64,000 nt of DNA from Singulisphaera sp. GP187. GTDB taxonomy: Bacteria > Planctomycetota > Phycisphaerae > Phycisphaerales > SM1A02. The stretch lies in assembly GCA_945869475.1 (NCBI GenBank), contig CAMBOV010000006.1, positions 62,001 to 126,000 on the forward strand. The letters are read 5' to 3'. The notes beneath the pieces were generated by a model. It was not told the DNA's origin, searched no databases, and worked only from the letters and a program-made list of their open reading frames with translations. The position numbers were made by a program, and so were the translations under genes. Positions within the stretch are counted from its first letter, which is position 1. Each line of letters opens with the position of its first letter. Positions 17,054 through 24,712 of this stretch are shown here, in pieces.

Positions 17054-17084
17054 ACCGCTGCGATCAGCACTCGGTCGCCAGCGA

Positions 17085-17996
17085 TCACCACGAGGGCCAC
17101 TCGCCCGCGACCGGTGGAGCATCGTCACGTTGGATGACCGCCTCGATCAATCCATAGGGCCGGTCGGCGGCGATGTAGACCTCGCTGCGATTCTCGCGCA
17201 AGAAGGGCGAGAGGTCGACGAGAAAGTGATGTTTGTTGGGAAGCGAGAGGCGAATCGCCGCGATCGCGCGCTCTTGCGCGAGCACGCGTTCGCCCATGAG
17301 GTAGAGCGTCTGCTGCAGCGAGAGTGAGTGGTGCTCGGCGAAGGCCGTGAGCATCGTGTCGAGTGCGCGGTCGAACTGCGATCCCCAATCGTTGGCGTCA
17401 AGCCGCGCGCCGTCGGTGGACTCGATGCGCCAGCGCGCCGAAACTTCAGTCGCCATGACGCGGTCTGTCGCATCGGCAAGTGTCGTGTGCTTGTCGCGCA
17501 GGAATCCAGAAAATTCGCTGTCGCTCGTCTTGAGAACCACCAAGTCTTCGAGGCCGCTCACCACAAACTCATGCGTGGATGCTCCAGCGCGAGTGACACG
17601 TGCGGATGCCGTACGTCTCATCGATCCATTGCGTCGAAATGCGCGCGGGCTCGGTGTGCTTGCGCAGATGATTCGCTCCCAGTCGAACTTCTCGATACGA
17701 ACTTCAGCGGCGCAGAGATGCGTATGCGAGGTGAGAAAGTGGCGGCCAACGCGCAGCGCGAATGCTTCGGGTTGGAGCGCGCCGAATTCGTGCGAAAGGG
17801 CGAAGACCGTGTTCTTCATCGTGTCCGTCGGCACGACGTTGCTGTTGTCGCCAGTGAGATGCGTCGCGGCGAATTCACCGCTGAGTTGCACTGTGACGTT
17901 AAGGTCGAGAATCTCGTGCGTGTTTCCAGTGCGCGTGATGCGAACGACTCGGTTCTCAGCTTTTCCGTAACGATTCACCCCCAAGACGATCGCCAT
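17085..17996 (-). CDS. uaZ: urate oxidase (uricase)
   Basis: 303 residues, the usual uricase size, with two T-fold halves. The catalytic pair is Lys11 (NRYGKAENRVV) and Thr57 (NVVPTDTMKNTVF). The end of the protein reads NRSEVYIAADRPYGLIEAVI, close to the family ending with a conserved YGxIxA-type motif. The enzyme oxidises urate with O2 to 5-hydroxyisourate and H2O2 without a cofactor. Its ATG overlaps the hiuH stop (TAATG), so the two are translationally coupled and the product of uricase goes to HIU hydrolase. The unit is divergent from the fusion gene. The C-terminus does not show a peroxisomal-type signal, as expected in bacteria. Confidence 0.95.
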   Translation of the reverse strand: MAIVLGVNRYGKAENRVVRITRTGNTHEILDLNVTVQLSGEFAATHLTGDNSNVVPTDTMKNTVFALSHEFGALQPEAFALRVGRHFLTSHTHLCAAEVRIEKFDWERIICASTPSPRAFRRNGSMRRTASARVTRAGASTHEFVVSGLEDLVVLKTSDSEFSGFLRDKHTTLADATDRVMATEVSARWRIESTDGARLDANDWGSQFDRALDTMLTAFAEHHSLSLQQTLYLMGERVLAQERAIAAIRLSLPNKHHFLVDLSPFLRENRSEVYIAADRPYGLIEAVIQRDDAPPVAGEWPSW

Positions 17997-18349
17997 TAGG
18001 CGCTTCCTCGATAGGTCGTATATCCAAAGGGACTCAGCAGCAGAGGAACATGATGGTGCCGAGGCATGCCATCGACTCGAAAGACAATCGTCACCTCAGG
18101 AAAGAAACACTCGACGCCATGCTGCGCGAACCAGGCTGCCGTGTCGAAGATGAATCGGTAGTCGCCTGCAACCAGTGCACCCGTCGAGAATCCGTGCGCC
18201 CGTCCGCTGGTGCTCGTTCGTGCCTCGTGGCGATCGACCCATGCGCCGGCTTCGAGTGATTGAAACCGCACGAGCATTCCATCGACCGGATGGCCACTTG
18301 AAGTATCGAGAACGTGGGTCGAAAGTCCAGTGGTTGCGGTCGCCGTCAC
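17996..18349 (-). CDS. hiuH: 5-hydroxyisourate hydrolase (transthyretin-like)
   Basis: 117 residues from a GTG start. The N-terminal LSTHVLDTSSGHPVDGM and the C-terminal TYRGSA are the signatures of this family: His in LSTHVLD, Arg in the second strand region and the terminal YRGS form the active site. HHHVPLLLSPFGY gives the third conserved strand. It converts 5-hydroxyisourate into OHCU, the substrate of the UraD domain encoded divergently at 18448. The stop overlaps the uricase ATG. The start has no strong ribosome site. Confidence 0.95.
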   Translation of the reverse strand: MTATATTGLSTHVLDTSSGHPVDGMLVRFQSLEAGAWVDRHEARTSTSGRAHGFSTGALVAGDYRFIFDTAAWFAQHGVECFFPEVTIVFRVDGMPRHHHVPLLLSPFGYTTYRGSA

Positions 18350-18447
18350 ACCGCGAGGCTAAATCGAATTGGTGCGCGGGTCAACGCTTCGACGCCGCCG
18401 TTGCGGGTCAACGCTTCGACGCCGCGGCGCAGAGGTATCGTGGTGGG
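18350..18447. promoter_or_regulatory. divergent promoter region between hiuH and the fusion gene
   Basis: 98 bases separate the GTG of hiuH (minus) from the ATG of the fusion gene (plus). It holds a two-copy direct repeat (next entry). With both promoters this close, one regulator could control both arms of the locus. No regulator gene lies next to it. Confidence 0.5.
18376..18425. repeat. 23-bp direct repeat, 27-bp period, in the divergent promoter
   Basis: GCGGGTCAACGCTTCGACGC continues with CGC at 18376-18398 and recurs identically at 18403-18425, a spacing of 27 bp (about 2.6 helical turns). Perfect repeats of this length in a short intergenic region suggest a tandem operator or a recent local duplication. 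Confidence 0.7.
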
Positions 18448-21400
18448 ATGAGTGGTCGCGGAGTCGTGAATGACGCAGGGAGTCCCTCATACCACGACTT
18501 CATTTCGGATGAACTCTTTCGAAACATTGAGCGGGACCTCGTGCCGGTCGATGGGGTCGCAGATCTCTGGCAGCTTGGCGCAGTGGGGGGGCTTGAAACC
18601 CCTGAATCGCTGCGGTTTCTCTGTGAACTATACGAGGCCGTGAAGGCACCGCTCGATGCACTGCTGCGAGCGCGCGTCGCCGACCGCGCGTTCATCGATG
18701 AACGCACGCGCGCGTGTTGCGAACTGAATCGGTCGCTTCGGGTGCCATTCGGTGACGCGCACTATCGCACCGTGATCGGTCAAGAAGATGGTCGTGGGCG
18801 AGTCGTGATCGGACCGCGCGCCGCGAACTACGACCGCGCCGGCGGACGGGCGGTTGCGCCGATTCCGGCATTTCTACAAGGCAGTCATGTCACTCTCTTT
18901 GGACCCCCCGACGACGCAAAACTTTCGATCAACGCGATGAACGCTTTTCACCGCTCGATCAAGGATGAGCCGGCGATCGTCGCTGAGCTGCTGCGAGATT
19001 TTCGCGGATCCGTGAAGTGGGGAGCCGACGATGAAGATTCCAAGACGCCCCTGCGCGAAGATTTGGTCGTAGCTGGGGAACACCTGACGGCGTGCATGGA
19101 GGGGACGCTTTCGTACATCGATGCCCGCACTGGCAAACACTACGCATTGGCATCGACGAATCGTGCACTGCCAATCAAGCGTCTTCCGGGGCTCGCGCTG
19201 CCGTGCATATTTCTCTACCTGCGGGGCACGCCGCTTGCGTTGCACCTCTACGACTTTGCGCTGCACCTCTTTACGAATTGGCAGAATCCAGAGGCGCTAG
19301 TTTTCTATCTGCCGAAGCTCGAGAACGAAGAAGAGGCCGCGTACGTGCGACTCATGATCGAACGGGCAGAGCAGCTGATCTCTGCGATCCATCCGACGTA
19401 TCAGCTCGGCACGATTCGAGTGATGATCGTTCTTGAAAATCCACGCGCACTCTTTCGAGTGCACGAGATAATGGACGCACTGCATCCGTACTTCGCTGGG
19501 GCATCCCTTGGATGGCATGACTTTCTCGCATCGACCGCGCGAGTCATGAAGCACGAGAGTCACTACCGCATCCCGGTGAAGTCTGATCCAAACATCGTCA
19601 TCAAACACATCAAGGCTTCACACGATCTACTCGCCGAGGTTGTCGGATCGCGCGGCGGAATCAAAGTCGGCGGCATGTACGGGGTCTTGCCAACTGAGGC
19701 AGCGATCGAAAGCGCATCCTTTCAAGTCGCCATCAAAGGATTCATCAAAGACGTCATCGCGCAAATGAAGCGCAATCTCGATGGATTCTGGGTTGCGCAT
19801 CCCGACTTCGTTCGCATCGGGGTTGCGCTCGTCGAAGGATGGAAGCGCTCGGTGGCCGGCGACTCTGCGCCGCTCGACGCGCTCGTGCGTGCGCTGTTGA
19901 ATCCGAACCAGCACGATGAGGTGTTGGCGTTCATTCACTCTGCTGATGTGCGCGGGCTCGATCGAGCCGATCCGAGGTATCCGCGCGCACTGCTCGTCGC
20001 CGATGGACGCACGACGAGCGCGCTCGCGAACAATGACCCGCAAGAGATTCGATACAACATCTTTCAGTCGTTGCAGTACCTGACGGACTGGCTCTGCGGC
20101 AATGGCTGCGTGGCGCTTCCCGCATCGATCGATGGAGTCGCAGTGCGAATCATGGATGACCTTGCGACTGCCGAGCGATCGCGCTGGGAGGTCTGGCACG
20201 AGTTGCATCACGGGAGGTTTTCGTACGAGGATTTCGTGCGCCTCATGCACGAGGAGATGCATTTCATTCGGCACGGTTGCGGGGAGGAGCGAAAGAGCGT
20301 CGAGGTCACATGGAACGATCGAACGCGCAAGTGGTATCCCGTTGCGATGAATCTGCTGTTGCAGCTGATGGCAGACGAAGAGCCAGTCGAGTTTGCGACT
20401 GAATTGCTCCTTCCGTTCACGCTTGAACGCATCCGTAGCGCGGATGATCCGTGGGCCGCCGCGCAGAGACTCGACGCTAAGAAGTTCTTGATTCCACCGA
20501 CGGTCGCGCGATTGAATTCGTTCTTCAGCGCGTGTGGATGCGCACGCTTCGCGGCGAGCATGGCACACGATGGGGTGACCGATCTGCGCTGTGCTGAGCG
20601 ACTCGTGCGCAGCTTCACTCTCGATGAGGTCAATGAAGCAGCACGTTTTCACGGGGATATCGGTCAGTCTGCGCACACGCTCGATGCGACTGCGGCGCGC
20701 GAACAGGCGCGTGTGCTTGCGGAGAGTGCACCGTCGAGCGCGGCAAGCGCCGATGCGTCAATCGCAAGCGAGTCGCTTGTAGCACTGCGCGTGCTTGCGG
20801 GCGCTTACCAAGCGCGTTTCGGGTTTAAATTCCTGGTCGCGGCGAAGGGGCGATCTGTGCACGAGTTGCTCGAAGTGCTGCGCGCGCGAATCGATCACCC
20901 GCCTGCTGAGGAACTCGAATGTGCGCGCGAGGCGCTCTGGCAGATCACAGAGGGGAGACTGCGGGCAGCACCAGTCGATTCTGTCGCCAGTCAAATCGCA
21001 GCGGCGCGCGAGCGGCACGGCGTGAAGGGTGCGTCGATCGCTGTGATGAGCGGCTTGGGACGCACGCAATCGCTCGAACTCGGCACGCGCGATGCGCTCA
21101 ACCCTGTCACACCGAAAACGCGCTTTGAGATTGCGTCGCTCAGCAAGAGCATCGCCGCTGCGTTCGCGATCGAGTACTTCAGCACGAAGCGAATCGCCCT
21201 GTCGACCTGTGTGAATGCCCTCTTTGCATCCACCCCGTCGTCCTATCGAATTCGCTCGCTCGATACGGGGAATCCGCAGTGGGGAGACCGAGTCACGATC
21301 GCGCACTTGCTCTCGCATCACGCGCTCAACATGCACTACGTCAACGGCGTCTCTGCAAGCGACGTCCGACCGCCGATTCGCGAGTTGCTCGATGGAATCG

Positions 21401-23235
21401 CGCAGTGTGACGACGCACCCGTGGGTGTGATCAGCGAGCCTGGCGCGACCTTTCACTACTCGGGGGGCGGTTTTATGGTGCTGCAGCATCTCATCGAGAG
21501 CCTCGAAAGATCGCCGATCCACATTCTCATAGATGGATTCCTGCGCGGGCTTGGGATGAACGAGACATCCTTCGAGCAGCGGATCGCGCCTGAGCAGGAA
21601 TACGCGAGCGGATTTCTCGACTCGGGCGAGCCGATCGCAGCCGCGCGCAAGTTCTATCCACCACTTGCTGCTGGAGCGACCTCGACAGCAAGGGACGTCG
21701 CGCGATTTCTTACGGCGCTCGCGCACGCGCACCGAGATCTCGCGGGGTGTGGTCCGATTTCACACGAATGCTCGGTGCGAATGGTGCACGGCTCTGACAA
21801 AGGTGCCCTCGAGTTCATGGGCTGCACGATGGGACTTGGCATCTTCATCGCCGAAGCGGGAGCGAATCGGCTCGCGATCCACCAAGGCGCGAATGACGGA
21901 TTTCGCGCGCTTTTCGTGCACTGTTACGCGGGTCCAGACGCGGGAAAGGGATTCATCGTGCTCTGCAACGGTGAAGAATCTGGGATGCTCTTCATCGCAG
22001 AAGTTGCGCACATCTTGCTCAGTCATCTCGACCTGCAGGGAGTCGACTGCACGCGCGTTGTCGCTCGCACGGTCGCTCCCACCGTCGAGTCATTTGCCGC
22101 AGTTGCGCAGGAACATCGAGTCAATACTGGGTTTCGAGAACTCGTCTTCTCGATCTTCGATCCAGATCTTCCTGAAGCCATTGTCACTCGGGGAGAACTC
22201 GATCGACTCTCGCAGTTCAATCTCGCAGTCGGTGCGCGCATCGAGGCAGTTTCAAACCAGCGGTTCGCCCGAGCGGAGAATGTGCTCTCGCCACACCTTC
22301 CACTGTTCGATCCAACGCTCTTCGGTCGGCAAGGAAAGACTATGGATAGCTGGGAGACCGTGCGCCATAATGTGCAAGAGTGCGACTGGCTCGTTTTCGA
22401 ACTCGCCACAGCGTTCGCGATTGATTGCCTTTCAATCTCGACGCAGTTTCACAGTGGGAATCACGCTGAGGAGGTCGCGATTGATGGATGGGATGCGACA
22501 ACTGCACAGTGGCAGAGCCTTGTCGCACGATCGCCACTCGTCGGTCACGCCAATCACCTCTTCGAATGCGCGGCGAGCACGACGATGTTTCGTCGCATCC
22601 GCGTGCGGATCTTTCCAGATGGTGGACTCACCAGACTTGCGCTCTACGGCGCGAACCTTCCAGCGCACGAACGCGAAGAACTCATGTCGCAGCACGGCCA
22701 CGTCTGGCCTCCGGTTGATTCGCAGAGTCGAAAGCCGCTCGCGCCGACGTTCACGGCATCCGATGCAGAGATCGAAGCGAACTTCGCGCGGTGCGCCCTG
22801 GGGGGAGTCGGCGGCGAGATCGACCTTGCGAGCGCGGCCTTTGGAGGTCGCGTGGTCTTCGCATCGAACGAGCACTACTCGGCAGCGGCGAACGTCATCT
22901 CGCCATTCGCCGCGCTCAATATGGCGGACGGACTTGAGTCGGCGCGTAGTCGCCTTGCGCACCACAGTGAAGAGGTCGTGATCGCGCTGGGTCGTGAAGC
23001 GACAATCGCTCGAATCGAGCTTGATTTCAGCCACTTTGTAAACAATAATCCGCGCGAGATTGCGATCGAGGGGCTGAGTGCAGGGCAGTGGATCGCGCTC
23101 GTTGCACGAACCGACGTCAAGGCCTTCGGCGGAAACGCCATCGCATTTTCCAGCGACGCTCGAGCGCTCGTCGAACAGGTTCGCGTGACACTCTTTCCAG
23201 ACGGCGGAGTGAATCGCATTCGGGTCTGGTGCTAG
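18448..23235 (+). CDS. malate synthase / OHCU decarboxylase / serine hydrolase / allantoicase fusion
   Basis: 1595 residues from the ATG at 18448 (the frame is open from 18175, but that part is antisense to hiuH). Domain 1 (about 25-655): malate synthase A type, with Arg239 (NRALPIK), Glu330 (VLENP), Asp358 (GWHDF) and the base Asp571 (MDDLATAERSR), so the known catalytic and Mg residues are present. Domain 2 (about 668-838): UraD, with His735 in FHGDIG (usually HPxIG), Glu752-Gln753 and FGFKFLVAAKGRS. Domain 3 (about 845-1210): class-C beta-lactamase/esterase fold, with Ser897-x-x-Lys900, Tyr1004-Ser-Gly and His1145-Gln-Gly. Domain 4 (about 1255-1595): allantoicase with both repeats, each ending FPDGG-x-x-R. 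The flanking genes supply its substrate. No allantoinase or ureidoglycolate lyase is seen, so domain 3 may fill a gap; that is inference. Confidence 0.93.
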   Translation: MSGRGVVNDAGSPSYHDFISDELFRNIERDLVPVDGVADLWQLGAVGGLETPESLRFLCELYEAVKAPLDALLRARVADRAFIDERTRACCELNRSLRVPFGDAHYRTVIGQEDGRGRVVIGPRAANYDRAGGRAVAPIPAFLQGSHVTLFGPPDDAKLSINAMNAFHRSIKDEPAIVAELLRDFRGSVKWGADDEDSKTPLREDLVVAGEHLTACMEGTLSYIDARTGKHYALASTNRALPIKRLPGLALPCIFLYLRGTPLALHLYDFALHLFTNWQNPEALVFYLPKLENEEEAAYVRLMIERAEQLISAIHPTYQLGTIRVMIVLENPRALFRVHEIMDALHPYFAGASLGWHDFLASTARVMKHESHYRIPVKSDPNIVIKHIKASHDLLAEVVGSRGGIKVGGMYGVLPTEAAIESASFQVAIKGFIKDVIAQMKRNLDGFWVAHPDFVRIGVALVEGWKRSVAGDSAPLDALVRALLNPNQHDEVLAFIHSADVRGLDRADPRYPRALLVADGRTTSALANNDPQEIRYNIFQSLQYLTDWLCGNGCVALPASIDGVAVRIMDDLATAERSRWEVWHELHHGRFSYEDFVRLMHEEMHFIRHGCGEERKSVEVTWNDRTRKWYPVAMNLLLQLMADEEPVEFATELLLPFTLERIRSADDPWAAAQRLDAKKFLIPPTVARLNSFFSACGCARFAASMAHDGVTDLRCAERLVRSFTLDEVNEAARFHGDIGQSAHTLDATAAREQARVLAESAPSSAASADASIASESLVALRVLAGAYQARFGFKFLVAAKGRSVHELLEVLRARIDHPPAEELECAREALWQITEGRLRAAPVDSVASQIAAARERHGVKGASIAVMSGLGRTQSLELGTRDALNPVTPKTRFEIASLSKSIAAAFAIEYFSTKRIALSTCVNALFASTPSSYRIRSLDTGNPQWGDRVTIAHLLSHHALNMHYVNGVSASDVRPPIRELLDGIAQCDDAPVGVISEPGATFHYSGGGFMVLQHLIESLERSPIHILIDGFLRGLGMNETSFEQRIAPEQEYASGFLDSGEPIAAARKFYPPLAAGATSTARDVARFLTALAHAHRDLAGCGPISHECSVRMVHGSDKGALEFMGCTMGLGIFIAEAGANRLAIHQGANDGFRALFVHCYAGPDAGKGFIVLCNGEESGMLFIAEVAHILLSHLDLQGVDCTRVVARTVAPTVESFAAVAQEHRVNTGFRELVFSIFDPDLPEAIVTRGELDRLSQFNLAVGARIEAVSNQRFARAENVLSPHLPLFDPTLFGRQGKTMDSWETVRHNVQECDWLVFELATAFAIDCLSISTQFHSGNHAEEVAIDGWDATTAQWQSLVARSPLVGHANHLFECAASTTMFRRIRVRIFPDGGLTRLALYGANLPAHEREELMSQHGHVWPPVDSQSRKPLAPTFTASDAEIEANFARCALGGVGGEIDLASAAFGGRVVFASNEHYSAAANVISPFAALNMADGLESARSRLAHHSEEVVIALGREATIARIELDFSHFVNNNPREIAIEGLSAGQWIALVARTDVKAFGGNAIAFSSDARALVEQVRVTLFPDGGVNRIRVWC

Positions 23236-23245
23236 GATCGGCACG

Positions 23246-24712
23246 ATGCGTGACTTCGCACTGATCCATCTCAATGGCGTGCGCAGAGAAGTTCGCGGTC
23301 GCGACGCCTTGATGATGGTGGCAGATTGGCTTCGAAGCGAACTGGGGCTCACCGGAACAAAGATCGTCTGCGCTGAAGGAGATTGCGGCGCATGCACCGT
23401 TCTGCGCGCCTTCGTGCGACCGGGGAGCGATCCGACGGCTCCGCTGAACTTCGAGATGATCAACGCGTGCATCATGACCGTTGCGCAGATAGACGGTTCA
23501 CACATCGTCTCAGTCGAGGGGATGCGATGCGGCGACGAACTCTCGCCCGCGCAAGAAGCGATGCGCACCTGCCACGCATCTCAGTGCGGCTATTGCACTC
23601 CAGGATTCGTCATGGCAATAAGTGGGATGGTCGAGCGTCACGCTCAAGCCGATGCGCGAACGGCGGCCAACTATCTCACCGGAAATCTCTGTCGGTGCAC
23701 TGGATATCTGCCGATTCTCGAGGCGGCGGTCGCGGTGCGCGCCACGGAGAAGCATTCGGTTGCGGGCCGATACTCGAACGCGCAACATGTTGCCGACTCG
23801 GTTGCCGCCACATCGCAATCAATGCGCATCGATCACGCAGGTGTGACGCTCGTGGCGCCTGTGTCCGTGCGCGAGGCCGTGACATATGCCGCGCTCACTC
23901 CTGGCACTCGAGTGATCGGCGGCGCGACCGATCTTGGAGTTCAGGTGAACAAGGGATGGTCGCTTCCAAGTGCGCTGATGAGTCTTCACTTGATCGGCGA
24001 ACTCTACGAGTCGAAGATCACGCGTCGCGGAGTCTCAGTGGGCGCACGCGTCTCGCTTGCTGAGGTGCGCCGGATGAGCGAAGGGGTCGCACCTGAGTTC
24101 GCTCGCTTTCTCAATCTCTTCGCGTCACCGCAGATCAAGAATGTCGGGACGCTCGTTGGCAACATCGCGAACGCGTCTCCTATCGGCGACACGCTTCCGT
24201 TTCTTTTGATCGCAGGGGGCGAGGTGCATGTCGCGAGTCGACCAGGGGGCAAGGGCGCGGTGCAGCGACGATCGATCCCAATGACCGAGCTTTTCACCGG
24301 CTACAAGAAACTCGCAGTCGAGCCTGGAGAGATCATCACGCATGTGACGTTCGATCGCACGCAACCAGGCGAGATGCTGCGCCTCTCCAAGGTCTCGAAG
24401 CGAAAAGATCTCGATATTAGCGCGGTGAGTGGTGCGTTTTCGGTCACGATCACCGCACGGGGGCGCGCGTCGGCGCCGATTCTCTCGTCGGCCCGCATTG
24501 CATACGGCGGGATCGCAGCGACGCCGATGCGGATGACCGACGCCGAGGCTGCGCTCTGCGGCGAGTTGACGAGCGAGCGCATCGAGAGAGTCGCGCAAAT
24601 GATCGCGGCGTCGATCGCCCCGATCTCAGATGTCCGTGGCAGTGCGGCGTACCGTCGCGTGATCGCAACCAATCTCTTTCGTCGCTTTGCGGATGAGGTG
24701 CTTTGTGGTTGA
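23246..24712 (+). CDS. xdhA: xanthine dehydrogenase small subunit (2x[2Fe-2S], FAD)
   Basis: 488 residues, 10 bases after the fusion gene. The N-terminal ferredoxin-like domain has Cys42, Cys47 and Cys50 (KIVCAEGDCGACTV) with Cys75; the second cluster domain has Cys114-x-x-Cys117 (CGYC) and Cys149-x-Cys151 (LCRCTGY). From about 195 the FAD domain follows, with VIGGATDLGVQVNKG and GTLVGNIANASPIGD. This is the XdhA arrangement in bacteria with split subunits, which pass electrons from the Mo centre via FeS to FAD and NAD+. It makes urate from hypoxanthine and xanthine together with XdhB. Its 3' end overlaps xdhB. Confidence 0.95.
   Translation: MRDFALIHLNGVRREVRGRDALMMVADWLRSELGLTGTKIVCAEGDCGACTVLRAFVRPGSDPTAPLNFEMINACIMTVAQIDGSHIVSVEGMRCGDELSPAQEAMRTCHASQCGYCTPGFVMAISGMVERHAQADARTAANYLTGNLCRCTGYLPILEAAVAVRATEKHSVAGRYSNAQHVADSVAATSQSMRIDHAGVTLVAPVSVREAVTYAALTPGTRVIGGATDLGVQVNKGWSLPSALMSLHLIGELYESKITRRGVSVGARVSLAEVRRMSEGVAPEFARFLNLFASPQIKNVGTLVGNIANASPIGDTLPFLLIAGGEVHVASRPGGKGAVQRRSIPMTELFTGYKKLAVEPGEIITHVTFDRTQPGEMLRLSKVSKRKDLDISAVSGAFSVTITARGRASAPILSSARIAYGGIAATPMRMTDAEAALCGELTSERIERVAQMIAASIAPISDVRGSAAYRRVIATNLFRRFADEVLCG

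Noticed and set aside
18175-18447. Start of the fusion gene at 18175
   Set aside because: The first 91 codons are antisense to hiuH, basic and unrelated to malate synthase; the ATG at 18448 gives the expected N-terminus.
19627-20676. 349-codon minus-strand ORF inside the fusion gene
   Set aside because: Arg-rich shadow frame opposite the conserved malate synthase domain.
20758-21732. 324-codon minus-strand ORF opposite the serine hydrolase domain
   Set aside because: Shadow composition (Arg, Cys, His) and a clear real domain on the other strand.
22432-23568. 378-codon minus-strand ORF at the end of the fusion gene
   Set aside because: Arg/Ser-rich shadow of the allantoicase and xdhA coding strands, no motif.
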